A DNA stretch of 64,000 nt, taken from contig NZ_WEZG01000004.1 of NCBI RefSeq assembly GCF_009176975.1, forward strand, positions 310,001 through 374,000, read 5' to 3'. Positions 20,564 through 29,392 of the stretch are shown piece after piece. Under the pieces are notes generated by a model, which was given only the letters and a program-made list of their open reading frames with translations, had not been told where the DNA came from and made no database searches. The stretch's first letter is position 1. Every line of letters begins with the position of its first letter. This DNA comes from Aureimonas psammosilenae. GTDB taxonomy: Bacteria > Pseudomonadota > Alphaproteobacteria > Rhizobiales > Rhizobiaceae. A program made the position numbers and the translations under genes.

Positions 20564-21232
20564 ATGAGCGCCGTCGATCGCCTCGCCTATGTCCGCCATT
20601 CCATCGCCCGCGCCGAGCGCGAGTACGGGCGTCCTGCCGGCTCGGTGCAGCTTGTCGCCGTGTCGAAGACCTACGACGCTCCGGCGATCCTGCCTGTCCT
20701 CGAAGAAGGCCAGCGCGTTTTCGGCGAGAACAAGGTGCAGGAAGCGAAGGGGAAATGGCCTGCCTTGCGGACACGCTTTGCCGATGTCGAGCTGCACCTG
20801 ATCGGCCCGCTCCAGTCCAACAAGACGGCGGAAGCCGTGGCGCTTTTCGATGTGATCGAAACGGTGGACCGCGAGAAGATCGCGCGCGAGATCGCCAAGG
20901 AGATCGCCCGCCAAAGCCTTGCTCCCCGCCTGTATGTTCAGGTCAACACAGGCGAGGAAGAACAGAAGGCCGGCATTTCCCCGCGCGAGGCGGTGGCTTT
21001 CGTGGCGCGCTGCCGCGCCGAGTTCGGCCTCGCGGTCGAGGGCCTGATGTGCATTCCCCCGGCCGAGGACGCGCCCGGACCCCATTTCGCGCTTCTGGAA
21101 AAGCTCGCCCGCGAGGCCGGCGTTGCGAAGCTCTCCATGGGCATGAGCGGCGATTACGAGACGGCGGTGGGCTTCGGCGCGACCTCCGTGCGCGTCGGCT
21201 CGGCGATCTTCGGCGCGCGGAACTACGCTTGA
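20564..21232 (+). CDS. YggS family PLP-homeostasis protein
   Basis: 222-residue PLP-binding TIM-barrel protein (PLPBP/YggS family), which buffers pyridoxal phosphate and affects amino-acid metabolism without known catalysis. PLP lysine in VQLVAVSKTYDAPAI near residue 36, then FGENKVQEAKGKWPAL, LHLIGPLQSNKTAEAV, QVNTGEEEQKAGI, and the phosphate-binding C-terminal SMGMSGDYETAVGFGATSVRVG. Complete and of usual length. ATG at 20564 follows AAGGACGCCC. It is preceded by the tandem repeat region and ends four bases before the convergent DedA gene. Confidence 0.95.
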   Translation: MSAVDRLAYVRHSIARAEREYGRPAGSVQLVAVSKTYDAPAILPVLEEGQRVFGENKVQEAKGKWPALRTRFADVELHLIGPLQSNKTAEAVALFDVIETVDREKIAREIAKEIARQSLAPRLYVQVNTGEEEQKAGISPREAVAFVARCRAEFGLAVEGLMCIPPAEDAPGPHFALLEKLAREAGVAKLSMGMSGDYETAVGFGATSVRVGSAIFGARNYA

Positions 21233-21236
21233 ACGG

Positions 21237-21869
21237 TCAGGAGCCGCGCGCCCGCCGCTTGCGCCGGAAATCCACGGCGAGCCAGATGGCGCCGCCAAGA
21301 AGCGCCACCGCCACGGCGATGTCGGCGACGTGCATCACCGTCTTCAGGGTCGCGCTGTCGTGCCAGTTCTCGTCGAGGCGCATGCCGACATAGGCAAGCG
21401 CCGCGCACCAGATCAGCGACCCGGCGAAGGTGTAGAGGTGGAACACCCAAAGGTTCATCCGCGCGATGCCGGCCGGCAGCGCGATGAAGGTGCGAACGAT
21501 CGGCAGCAAGCGGCCGATGAACATCGCCCAAGCGCCGTAGCGGGCGAAGAACCGGTCGGCGAGTTGCAGTTCCCGCTCCCCGAAGACCGAATGGCGGCTC
21601 CAGCGCTCGGCGAGCGGCCGCCCGCCCTTCGCGCCGATCGTATAAGCGACTTGGCTGCCGAGATTGCAGCCGAGCGCGCCGGCAAGCGCCACCGGCCATA
21701 GCTCGAAGCGGCCCGTCGAAACGAGATAGCCCGCAAAGGGCATGATCAGCTCGGACGGAATGGGAATGCAGGCCGACTCCAGCGCCATCAGGAAGCCGAC
21801 GCCGAACAGGCCGCCGAAGGAGATGGCCGCAAGCACGGCGGAAAGAACGGGGGCGAGAAGTGTTTCCAT
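21237..21869 (-). CDS. DedA family membrane protein
   Basis: 210-residue membrane protein of the DedA/VTT family. Motifs: F-GGLFGVGFLMALESACIPIPSELIMPFAGYL with the conserved E-x-x-x-P-x-P, then GCNLGSQVAYTIGAKGGR, FFARYGAWAMFIGRLLPIVRTFIALPAGIARMN with the family G-R-x-x-P-x-x-R. DedA proteins affect membrane homeostasis and are linked to undecaprenyl-phosphate or phospholipid flipping; the substrate here is unknown. A basic tail (FRRKRRAR) closes the protein. It is convergent with YggS and divergent from the AI-2E-type gene. Confidence 0.92.
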   Translation of the reverse strand: METLLAPVLSAVLAAISFGGLFGVGFLMALESACIPIPSELIMPFAGYLVSTGRFELWPVALAGALGCNLGSQVAYTIGAKGGRPLAERWSRHSVFGERELQLADRFFARYGAWAMFIGRLLPIVRTFIALPAGIARMNLWVFHLYTFAGSLIWCAALAYVGMRLDENWHDSATLKTVMHVADIAVAVALLGGAIWLAVDFRRKRRARGS

Positions 21870-22025
21870 GAAGCGACTTTATCGGCAGGGAGGGCGCTCG
21901 TCTGTCGTCGCGCGGGCACGTTCCTCGCAAAACTCCTGCGCGGCAGTGGTGGGACGGATGCGTCGCCGCCTTAGATTCCTCGTTTCAGCGCCGGCATCGG
22001 GTTCGGCGGGGAACCGGCATCCGAC

Positions 22026-23117
22026 ATGACTTCCGACTCCACATCCTTTTCGCTGGGCGGGCTCTTCAAGGGCGACGCCGCGTCCGTCGACGATCCGCGG
22101 CGCAAGCGGCTGGCCGGCGACACGGTGGTCGTCACCGCCATCGTTCTGGCGATGGTGCTGGCCGCGCTCACCCTCTATGCCGCCGCTTCCGCCTTTCTTC
22201 TGATCTTCGCCAGCCTCCTCGTCGCGGCGATCTTCTGCGGGATCGGCCGGCTCCTCCAGCGCATCGGCCTGCCGCGCGGGGTGGCGATGATGCTGGTCTA
22301 TCTTCTGTTTCTGGCCGCCCTCGCCGCGCCGCTCGCCTGGGGCGGCGTGGCGCTGGCCCAAGACTTCAACACGCTTCTGGCCGCCGTGAAGGATCAGGCG
22401 CAGACGCTGGCGGGAAAGCTTTCCGATTTCGGCCTGCCGGTCGGCGATATCGGCCAGGACATGCAGAACGCGTCCGGCATTTTCTCATCGGCGCAGAAGG
22501 CGGTGTTCGGCGCGCTCGGCGGCGTCGGCAACCTTTTCGTCGTCCTGTTTCTGGCGATCTTCATCTCCTGGCAGCCGGGTCTCTACCGCGACGGCCTCGT
22601 GTCGCTTCTGCCCAAGGCCAAGCGTGCCCGCGTTTCCGACGTTTTGAAGAAGAGCGCGCATTCCCTGATCATGTGGGTGGCGGGCGACGCCATCTCGATG
22701 GCGCTGATCTTCACCATCTCCTGGATCGGGCTTTGGGCCATCGGCATGCAGAACGCCTTTCTCCTGGCGCTCCAGGCGGGTCTCCTGGCCTTCGTGCCGA
22801 CCGTCGGCCCGTTCGTCGCCGGCGTCGTGATCGTGCTGGCGGGCCTCGGACAGGGCACCGAAATGGCGCTCTGGGCGCTCGGCGTCTATGTCCTGATCCA
22901 GGGCGTTGAATCCAACGTCGCCCAGCCGGTCGCCCAGCGCTTCACCTCGGCCCTGCCGCCGGCCCTGACGCTCGGCGTCCAGGTCGTGTTCGGCCTTCTT
23001 TTCGGCCTTCTCGGCTTCGTCCTGGCGGTGCCCATGGTGGCGGTGATTGTGACGCTGGTGCGCGAACTCTACGTCGAGGACGTCCTCGGCGGCCCGGAGG
23101 AGAGCGGTGATGATTGA
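22026..23117 (+). CDS. AI-2E family transporter (PerM-type permease)
   Basis: 363-residue membrane protein of the AI-2E exporter family. About eight hydrophobic segments: an N-terminal pair (VVVTAIVLAMVLAALTLYAA and FLLIFASLLVAAIFCGI), a soluble stretch around residues 110-160, and a C-terminal block with FILAFVPTVGPFVAG-like sequence (LLAFVPTVGPFVAGVVIVLAGLG) and VLIQGVESNVAQPVAQR, the family's G-x-E-x-N-x-x-x-P motif. Members include TqsA, YdiK and PerM; substrates are mostly unknown. It ends about 105 bases before acs with no obvious operon link. Confidence 0.9.
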   Translation: MTSDSTSFSLGGLFKGDAASVDDPRRKRLAGDTVVVTAIVLAMVLAALTLYAAASAFLLIFASLLVAAIFCGIGRLLQRIGLPRGVAMMLVYLLFLAALAAPLAWGGVALAQDFNTLLAAVKDQAQTLAGKLSDFGLPVGDIGQDMQNASGIFSSAQKAVFGALGGVGNLFVVLFLAIFISWQPGLYRDGLVSLLPKAKRARVSDVLKKSAHSLIMWVAGDAISMALIFTISWIGLWAIGMQNAFLLALQAGLLAFVPTVGPFVAGVVIVLAGLGQGTEMALWALGVYVLIQGVESNVAQPVAQRFTSALPPALTLGVQVVFGLLFGLLGFVLAVPMVAVIVTLVRELYVEDVLGGPEESGDD

Positions 23118-23221
23118 GACGGGTTCACCCGTGCGATCTGGACCGCCGTTCCGAGCGGTTCTAAGGAAGAAAGGACGAGCCGGCTCGGGAGGCCGGTTCG
23201 GACCATGAGGAGGATCGGGCC

Positions 23222-25192
23222 ATGGCGCAAACCATCGCCGTCAAGGACGAGTGGGCGCAGGGCGCTTCGCTGACCGACGCGCGCTATCGCGAGCTTTATG
23301 CCGAGAGTGTCAGTGATCCCGAAGGCTTCTGGCGGAACCAAGCGAAGCGCGTGGACTGGATCGAGCCCTTCGCAACGGTCAAGAACACCTCCTTCGAGCC
23401 CGGCAACATCTCGATCAAATGGTTCGAGGACGGCGTCCTCAACGCCAGCGCCAATTGCCTCGACCGCCATGTCGCGAGCGGCAAAGGCGATGTGACCGCG
23501 ATCGTCTTCGAGCCGGACGACCCCGCCGAGCCGGCCCGCCGCATCTCGTACGCAGAGGCCCTCGAAGAGGTCTGCCGCATGGCGAACGTCCTGAAGGATC
23601 AGGGCGTGAAGAAGGGCGACCGTGTCACGATCTACCTGCCGATGATCCCGGAAGCGGCCTTCGCGATGCTCGCCTGCGCGCGGATCGGCGCAGTGCATTC
23701 GGTGGTCTTCGGCGGCTTCTCGCCGGATTCCATCTGCGGCCGCATCGTGGACGCGGCCTCCACCTTCGTGATCACCGCCGACGAGGGCGTGCGCGGCGGC
23801 AAGAAGGTGCCGCTGAAAGCCAATGTCGACAAGGCCATCGCCGGCGCCGCCAAGGCGGGGCAGCAGGTCGATAAGGTCCTTCTCGTGAAGCGCACCGGCG
23901 CCGATGTGCCCGTCGAGGCCGGGCGCGACGTCTGGTGGCACGAAGCGCGAGGCACCGTCGCGGCCACGTGCGAGCCCGAGCCGATGGGTGCGGAAGACCC
24001 TCTCTTCATCCTCTACACGTCGGGCTCCACCGGCAAGCCGAAGGGCGTCCTCCACACCACCGGCGGTTATCTCGTCTACGCTTCCCTGACGCACCAACAC
24101 GTCTTCGACTACCGCCCCGGCGAGACCTATTGGTGCACGGCCGATGTCGGCTGGGTCACGGGCCACAGCTACATCGTCTACGGGCCGCTCGCCAACGGCG
24201 CGACCACGCTGATGTTCGAGGGCGTGCCGAGCTATCCCGATGCCGGGCGCTTCTGGCAGGTGATCGACAAGCACGAGGTGAGCATCTTCTACACCGCGCC
24301 GACCGCCATCCGCGCCCTGATGGGGATGGGCGACGATTTCGTGAAGCGCTCCTCGCGCAAATCCCTGCGCGTTCTCGGCACGGTCGGCGAGCCGATCAAC
24401 CCGGAAGCCTGGCTCTGGTATTATCGCGTGGTCGGCGACGAGCGTTGCCCGATCTCCGACACGTGGTGGCAGACCGAGACCGGCGGCATCCTGATCACGC
24501 CGCTTCCCGGCGCGACCGCGCTCAAACCCGGCTCCGCGACGCGACCCTTCTTCGGCGTGAAGCCCGAACTCGTGGACGGGGAGGGCAAGGTGCTGGAAGG
24601 CGTCGCGGAAGGCAATCTCTGCATCGCCGACTCCTGGCCCGGCCAGATGCGCACCGTCTACGGCGATCACGAGCGCTTCGAGCAGACCTATTTCTCGACC
24701 TACAAGGGGAAATACTTCACCGGCGACGGGGCGCGGCGCGACGAGGACGGCTATTGGTGGATCACCGGCCGTGTCGACGATGTCTTGAACGTTTCCGGCC
24801 ATCGCATGGGCACGGCGGAGGTGGAGTCGGCTCTCGTGTCCCACAAGGCCGTGTCGGAAGCTGCCGTGGTCGGCTATCCGCACGACGTGAAGGGGCAGGG
24901 CATCTATTGCTACGTGACGCTGATGGGCGGCACGCAAGGCTCGGAGGATCTGCGCCGCGAACTCGTGGCCCATGTGCGCTCGGAAATCGGGCCCTTCGCC
25001 GCGCCCGACAAGATCCAGTTCGCGCCTGGCCTGCCGAAGACGCGTTCGGGCAAGATCATGCGGCGCATCCTCAGGAAAATCGCCGAAGACGAGCCGAGCG
25101 CGCTCGGCGACACCTCGACCCTCGCCGACCCGACCGTGGTGGACGATCTCGTGTCCAACCGCCAGAACCGGCGCAAGGAAGCGGCTGCATAA
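23222..25192 (+). CDS. acs: Acetyl-CoA synthetase (AMP-forming)
   Basis: 656-residue adenylating enzyme converting acetate, ATP and CoA to acetyl-CoA. The P-loop [21 protein letters not shown] lies near residue 264 (shown as [11 protein letters not shown]), the adenylate motif [11 protein letters not shown] near 415, and the catalytic lysine region [12 protein letters not shown] near 610. The KIM lysine is the known site of regulatory acetylation in this family. Length is exactly typical of Acs. ATG at 23222 follows AGGAGGATCGGGCC. A strong inverted repeat at 25208-25259 terminates the transcript. Confidence 0.98.
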   Translation: MAQTIAVKDEWAQGASLTDARYRELYAESVSDPEGFWRNQAKRVDWIEPFATVKNTSFEPGNISIKWFEDGVLNASANCLDRHVASGKGDVTAIVFEPDDPAEPARRISYAEALEEVCRMANVLKDQGVKKGDRVTIYLPMIPEAAFAMLACARIGAVHSVVFGGFSPDSICGRIVDAASTFVITADEGVRGGKKVPLKANVDKAIAGAAKAGQQVDKVLLVKRTGADVPVEAGRDVWWHEARGTVAATCEPEPMGAEDPLFILYTSGSTGKPKGVLHTTGGYLVYASLTHQHVFDYRPGETYWCTADVGWVTGHSYIVYGPLANGATTLMFEGVPSYPDAGRFWQVIDKHEVSIFYTAPTAIRALMGMGDDFVKRSSRKSLRVLGTVGEPINPEAWLWYYRVVGDERCPISDTWWQTETGGILITPLPGATALKPGSATRPFFGVKPELVDGEGKVLEGVAEGNLCIADSWPGQMRTVYGDHERFEQTYFSTYKGKYFTGDGARRDEDGYWWITGRVDDVLNVSGHRMGTAEVESALVSHKAVSEAAVVGYPHDVKGQGIYCYVTLMGGTQGSEDLRRELVAHVRSEIGPFAAPDKIQFAPGLPKTRSGKIMRRILRKIAEDEPSALGDTSTLADPTVVDDLVSNRQNRRKEAAA

Positions 25193-25207
25193 ACGATGAA
25201 ATGCGAC

Positions 25208-25259
25208 AAAGCGGCAGGGCTGGCGATTTTTTCGACAATGCCCTTGTCCTGCCGCTTTT
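25208..25259 (+). terminator. Terminator of acs
   Basis: AAAGCGGCAGG (25208-25218) pairs with CCTGCCGCTTTT (25248-25259), with an inner GGGC/GCCC pairing and a T-run at the 3' arm. It starts 15 bases after the acs stop codon. Confidence 0.75.
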
Positions 25260-25272
25260 CTCATCCCATACT
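25244..25272 (+). promoter_or_regulatory. Candidate promoter of the 25-codon ORF
   Basis: TTGTCC (25244-25249), 17-base spacer, CATACT (25267-25272). It overlaps the distal arm of the acs terminator and would start a short transcript near 25279, just upstream of the strong ribosome binding site at 25294. Confidence 0.35.
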
Positions 25273-25308
25273 CTTCTCGTGTTCAACGTAATGGAAGGAG
25301 GTGATCCA

Positions 25309-25386
25309 ATGTCGAGTGATTTCCTGGTGCCGGTTGGATCTTTGTATCTCGGTGCGTCGATGGAGCAGTCTCCTTCCTACGCGTAA
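25309..25386 (+). CDS. 25-residue peptide ORF with near-complete anti-16S Shine-Dalgarno
   Basis: MSSDFLVPVGSLYLGASMEQ then SPSYA, stop TAA. The sequence AAGGAGGTGATCC, complementary to the conserved 3' end of 16S rRNA over 13 bases, lies just before the ATG with the core seven bases away. A candidate promoter lies upstream, and a hairpin (25400-25424) and an intrinsic terminator (25443-25473) lie downstream, so the ORF has the layout of an independent small transcription unit. It has no similarity to PqqA or other precursor peptides that I recognise. It is not a fragment of acs, which ends in another context 117 bases earlier. Function unknown. Confidence 0.5.
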   Translation: MSSDFLVPVGSLYLGASMEQSPSYA

Positions 25387-25442
25387 TAGATATGTCGATC
25401 CGGGAACGGTTCGTCTGATCCCGGCACTTCAGACAATCACGG

Positions 25443-25473
25443 GGCCGCTTCTCCAATGGGGAAGCGGCCTTTT
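25443..25473 (+). terminator. Rho-independent terminator downstream of the 25-codon ORF
   Basis: GGCCGCTTCTCC pairs with GGGGAAGCGGCC (one G-U pair) around a three-base loop, followed by TTTTG. A separate hairpin, CCGGGA...TCCCGG, lies at 25400-25424. Confidence 0.8.
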
Positions 25474-25900
25474 GTATTCTTGGTGATGCTTGGCGTGCAT
25501 CTCCTGGGATGCGGCGAAGAGCTTTCCGCTTTTGTTGGATGGAGAAGATGGCGGCCAGCGGCAGGACGGCGCCGCCTGACGGTCTTCTCCCCGCCGCGCG
25601 GCCGATCATCCGCCGCGATCCCGATCGTGAACCGGACCGATGCGATGAAAATCATCCGCGAAGGTTCGATCGGTAAAATCCAAGTAGAATTATAATAGAC
25701 TGTTCCGGATTAATAGTTACCAATCTATTATTCGAGTGAGCGCCTGAACTATCTTTACGGAAGGATCGGTTTCAGCGATGTATCTCTCCGTAGCCGGAAG
25801 GAATTGTTAACCAGTCGGCACCGAGGAACGGCCTTTCATCTGCCTCCGACGGTGCCGTGGCGTCCTTTTTTCCTGCGTAGAGTTTTTGGGGGAATTGATT
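25474..25900 (+). other. Long leader region of the RTX gene, no gene recognised
   Basis: No convincing gene in these 427 bases. The part from 25660 to 25780 is clearly more AT-rich than the surroundings. It holds TATAAT at 25691-25696 (possible -10 element without a good -35), an inverted repeat TAATAG/CTATTA at 25711-25730, and an inverted repeat CGGCACCG/CGGTGCCG at 25816-25857 in the presumed leader. A weak open frame at 25456-25695 starts inside the terminator and was not accepted. Confidence 0.45.
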
Positions 25901-27853
25901 ATGACGACTTTCACGACCACTTCGCCGACCTCGAAGGGCGCTCTTCCGACCGGCGTCACCGAAATCGGTGGACTCGTTCTCGATCTCGTCGGCCTCAACG
26001 GCGTCAGAATCGTGAGCCAGATTTCCGCGTCGAGTCTTTACGAGGGCTACCCGACCACTACGCCCGTCACCATCGGCACCCAGTCCGGCTTCGATGCCGC
26101 CACGATCGCTGCCCTCGGCGGCGGACTGAAGGAAGCGGCCGTGCGCGTCACCCTCTATGACGGCGACTCCGCCGCCGGCGATTTCGATTTCCACGACAAC
26201 GGGCTCTTGCTGAACGGCATCAATTTCGGCGACTGCAGCAACGTCTCGACCCAGGTCACGACCAACGACGGCAAGACCGGTTCCTCGATCCAGAACGGTT
26301 TCCCCGACGATAGGCTCGCCACCGGCTGGTTTTCGTCAACCGACGCATCGGTGCTGAAGAGCTTTTACGACAGCCTCACGAGCAAGCATGCCGTGACGTT
26401 CGGCTTCCTCGACAAGGACGTGAACGACAACCAGCTCAACTTCAAGCAGGGCCTTGCCGGCAATCTGATCGACATCGGCAAGCCGCCGGTGCCGGTGAAC
26501 CAAGCGCCTGTCATCGACCAGCACACGCTGTCGCCGGTGCTCGGCGCCTGCGACACCCATGCCAGGCTCGGCGCGGACGATCTCCACGCCACCGACGCCG
26601 AGGGTGCCGCGCTCACCTATACCGTCACCGCCGCTTCGGTCGGCACGCTGCTCGTCAACGGCGAGATCGCCGGCGTCGGCACGCATTTCACGCAGAGCGA
26701 TATCGATGCCGGCCGCGTGACGCTCTACGGCGGCGCCGTGCAGCCCGCCGCGAACGGCACCTTCTCCGACAGCTTCCATTTTTCCGTGTCGGACGGCGTC
26801 AATGCGGTCGCCGGCTCGTTCGACGCCGCCTATGCCGGCTTCGACAACGTCCAGACGCAGGCCCAGTGGGGCGGCTACTGGGGCGGCAGCGGCAAGGACT
26901 ACCTTCTCGGCACGAACGGTGCGGACAACATGTCCGGCGGCGACGGCTGCGATACGCTGATCGGCAACAAGGGTGACGACAACCTCCATGCCGGCGAAGG
27001 CAACAACCGCGTCTTCGGCGGCGAGGGCCGCGACAACCTGACGGGCGGCAACGGCAACGATCTTCTCGACGGCGGGGCCGACGACGACCAGATCAGCGGC
27101 AACGGCGGCAACAACATCCTGTTCGGCGGCGCCGGCAACGACCGCATCACCGCCAATGACGGCAACGATGTCGTGTTCGGCGGCGACGGCAACGACCAGA
27201 TCGACGTCAATGGCGGCAACAACCGCGTGAACGGCGGCGCGGGCAACGACCGCATCACCACCGGCAACGGCAACGACACGATCGTGGCGGGTGCCGGCGA
27301 CGACGTGGTCTACGCCAATGGCGGCAACAACAAGATCCAGCTCGGCGGCGTGTCCGGCGCGGTTTCCGACGGCAACGACCAGTTCTGGACCGGCAACGGC
27401 GCCGACAAGTTCGCCCTCTTCCTGGAGGATCGCGACGGCAAGGCCGCCGGCTTCGGCAACGACACGATCAACGGCTTCCGCATCGCCGAAGGCGACCAGC
27501 TTCTGGCCTTCAACAGCAAGGCCGGCTTCTGGGACAACAAGGCCGATCTCGCCTCCATCACGCAGAACGGTTTCGTTTCCGGCGCCCGCTCGGCCGATGG
27601 CGGCGACCTGACGCTGTTCTTCGCCAAGGGCCAGGCCAACGAATCCTCGGTGACGCTGAAGTGGTTCTTCTGGGACAACGGCCAGTTCCTGTCCAACGAC
27701 GAGCGCTCGACGGCCTTCGGCCAATACATCGCCGCCGACAAGCTGGCCGGCATTCTGGAAGACGTGATGCAGGACGGGTCCTCGGTCGGCGTTTCCGGCA
27801 CGGACTTCGTCGCCAAGGGCCTGAACTACGTGGCCGGCGACTTCCACCTTTAA
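25901..27853 (+). CDS. RTX-type calcium-binding exoprotein with cadherin-like domain
   Basis: 650-residue acidic, Gly/Asp/Asn-rich protein without a Sec signal peptide, as expected for a type I secretion substrate. An N-terminal region of about 205 residues is not recognised. A cadherin-like repeat (VNQAPVIDQHTLSPV to FHFSVSDGV) spans about 210-315. RTX nonapeptides lie around residues 325-490: GGDGCDTLIG, GGEGRDNLTGG, GGNGNDLLDGG, GGAGNDRI, GGDGNDQID. The C-terminal 160 residues lack repeats and may carry the uncleaved export signal. The ATG at 25901 follows GGGGGAATT. No transporter genes lie nearby, so it depends on a T1SS encoded elsewhere. Adhesin or matrix protein is a guess. Confidence 0.85.
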   Translation: MTTFTTTSPTSKGALPTGVTEIGGLVLDLVGLNGVRIVSQISASSLYEGYPTTTPVTIGTQSGFDAATIAALGGGLKEAAVRVTLYDGDSAAGDFDFHDNGLLLNGINFGDCSNVSTQVTTNDGKTGSSIQNGFPDDRLATGWFSSTDASVLKSFYDSLTSKHAVTFGFLDKDVNDNQLNFKQGLAGNLIDIGKPPVPVNQAPVIDQHTLSPVLGACDTHARLGADDLHATDAEGAALTYTVTAASVGTLLVNGEIAGVGTHFTQSDIDAGRVTLYGGAVQPAANGTFSDSFHFSVSDGVNAVAGSFDAAYAGFDNVQTQAQWGGYWGGSGKDYLLGTNGADNMSGGDGCDTLIGNKGDDNLHAGEGNNRVFGGEGRDNLTGGNGNDLLDGGADDDQISGNGGNNILFGGAGNDRITANDGNDVVFGGDGNDQIDVNGGNNRVNGGAGNDRITTGNGNDTIVAGAGDDVVYANGGNNKIQLGGVSGAVSDGNDQFWTGNGADKFALFLEDRDGKAAGFGNDTINGFRIAEGDQLLAFNSKAGFWDNKADLASITQNGFVSGARSADGGDLTLFFAKGQANESSVTLKWFFWDNGQFLSNDERSTAFGQYIAADKLAGILEDVMQDGSSVGVSGTDFVAKGLNYVAGDFHL

Positions 27854-27882
27854 GCGCCCTCGCTCCGCATCGAAGCCCCTGA

Positions 27883-27917
27883 AAAAACCGCCCCGGTTCA
27901 CGCCGGGGCGGTTTTTC
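27883..27917. terminator. Bidirectional terminator between RTX and cfa genes
   Basis: AAACCGCCCCGG and CCGGGGCGGTTT form a 12-bp stem around a six-base loop, with A-run before and T-run after, so it can end both convergent transcripts. It overlaps the last two bases of the cfa stop region. Confidence 0.9.
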
Positions 27918-29226
27918 ACGTCGTCGAATACAGATCCTCCCGTGTCGGCGGCAGGCCGGAAGAACCGCGGCGGCGGCGGGAGGCGACGGTCTGGTAGAGG
28001 CAGACGGTGTTGCGCTCGAAGGCGATGGAGCAGGCGGCGAGATAAGCGAGCCAAAGGCGCGTCTTCGGCGCGCCGACCAGCGCCACCGCCTCGGGGTAGC
28101 GGGCGAGAAGCCGGTCGTGCCAATGGCGGCAGGTGCGCGCGTAGTGCTCGCGAAGGTCCTCCACGTCGTGGACCTCGAAGCCGTGCTTTTCGAGCGACTG
28201 CACCGTGGAGCCGATATTGTCGAGCTCGCCGCCGGGAAAGATGTACTTGGTGAGGAGCCGAAATTCCGGGTTCTGGCGCTTCAGGAGCTTGGTGCGCCGC
28301 TTGGCGGGGCGCGTGATCGCCTGATGGAAGTAGAGGCCGCCTTTCTTGAGGACGCGCCGGACGGTCTCGTAATAGGCGTCGTACTGGTCGAAGCCGAGAT
28401 GCTCCTGCATGCCGACGGACGAGACCTTGTCGTATTTGCCCGTGACGTGCCGGTAATCGCCGATCTCGATCGTGACGAGGGATTCCAGCCCGAGCGCGCA
28501 CACCTTTTGCCTGGCATAGGCCACCTGTTCCTCCGACAGGCTGACGCCATGGGCGTGGACGCCGTAGTGTTGCGCGGCATGGATGCAAAGCGCCCCCCAG
28601 CCGCAGCCGATGTCGAGAAGTCTGTCGCCCGGTTTCAGGCGGAGCTTGCGGCAGATATGGTCGAGCTTGGCCTCCTGCATCTCGTCGAGGCCGGCATCCC
28701 AGCGCGTGGCGTAGCCGCAGGTATAGACCATGCGGGAATCCAGAAAGAGCGCGTAGAACTCGTTCGACACGTCGTAATGGTAGGAAACGTTCTCCTTGTT
28801 GCGCCGCTTGTCGCCGCCTTCCTTTTCGGTGGCGATCTCCTCCAGCGGCCAAGGGCCACCGCGCGGCAGGAACAGGAACTTGAGGCCGGTAGTGAGCGCC
28901 AAACGGCGGTCGAGCGTGCGGCGGATCTCATTGGTGCGGACGCTCGGGCGCCGGGCGACGAGATCGAAGATCGAGCCGTTCAGGATGTCGATGCGCTCGG
29001 CCACCCAGAGGTTGGCGAGCGTTTCGGCCTTGGGGGCGCGAAGAAGGGCGGCGACCACGTTCTCGTCGGCGATCGCGATGGCCGGGGCGTCCTGCGGCCA
29101 GTCGGAGGGAACGAGGCTGCCATCCCAAAGGCGGAAGCCGAGATCGAGCCGAAGCCGGTCGCGCGCGTGATCGAGAAGCCTGCGGAAGGATGTCAGCCGC
29201 TCGCTCGCCTTGGTATCCATGGGCAT
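27916..29226 (-). CDS. cfa: Cyclopropane-fatty-acyl-phospholipid synthase family protein
   Basis: 436-residue SAM-dependent enzyme that methylenates unsaturated acyl chains of membrane phospholipids. After an N-terminal lipid-binding part, it shows ENVSYHYDVSNEFYALFLDSRMVYTCGY, the SAM motif LLDIGCGWGALCIHAAQHYG near residue 198, GVSLSEEQ, and the active-site region VGMQEHLGFDQYDAYY. The C-terminal FPGGELDNIGSTVQSLEKHGFEV is family-typical. The start at 29226 follows GGAGGGGACGG. CFA-like methyltransferases of unknown substrate share these motifs, so the exact reaction is likely but not certain. Confidence 0.9.
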   Translation of the reverse strand: MPMDTKASERLTSFRRLLDHARDRLRLDLGFRLWDGSLVPSDWPQDAPAIAIADENVVAALLRAPKAETLANLWVAERIDILNGSIFDLVARRPSVRTNEIRRTLDRRLALTTGLKFLFLPRGGPWPLEEIATEKEGGDKRRNKENVSYHYDVSNEFYALFLDSRMVYTCGYATRWDAGLDEMQEAKLDHICRKLRLKPGDRLLDIGCGWGALCIHAAQHYGVHAHGVSLSEEQVAYARQKVCALGLESLVTIEIGDYRHVTGKYDKVSSVGMQEHLGFDQYDAYYETVRRVLKKGGLYFHQAITRPAKRRTKLLKRQNPEFRLLTKYIFPGGELDNIGSTVQSLEKHGFEVHDVEDLREHYARTCRHWHDRLLARYPEAVALVGAPKTRLWLAYLAACSIAFERNTVCLYQTVASRRRRGSSGLPPTREDLYSTT

Positions 29227-29392
29227 CCGTCCCCTCCGCTCGGCGCTTTTCTATCAGATGACAGGAGTTCGACCAGCGTGTCCGCGTCTTCGATCTTGAC
29301 GGAACACGCTCCGACACTGTTTCCAAGGGATCGCGAAACGCCGTTCGGTTGTTTCACTTCTCGATTCATTCCTTCAAACGGAGCCCGCTTTC

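Noticed and set aside
23069-25264. 731-codon minus-strand frame over acs
   Set aside because: Antisense of a complete, strongly conserved acs gene.
25456-25695. 79-codon frame with a hydrophobic start (MGKRPFVFLVMLGVHLLG)
   Set aside because: Its start lies inside an intrinsic terminator stem and it has no ribosome binding site; it may look signal-like by chance.
26336-28852. 838-codon minus-strand frame crossing the RTX gene and the start of cfa region
   Set aside because: Crosses a strong bidirectional terminator and is a repetitive antisense of the RTX repeats.
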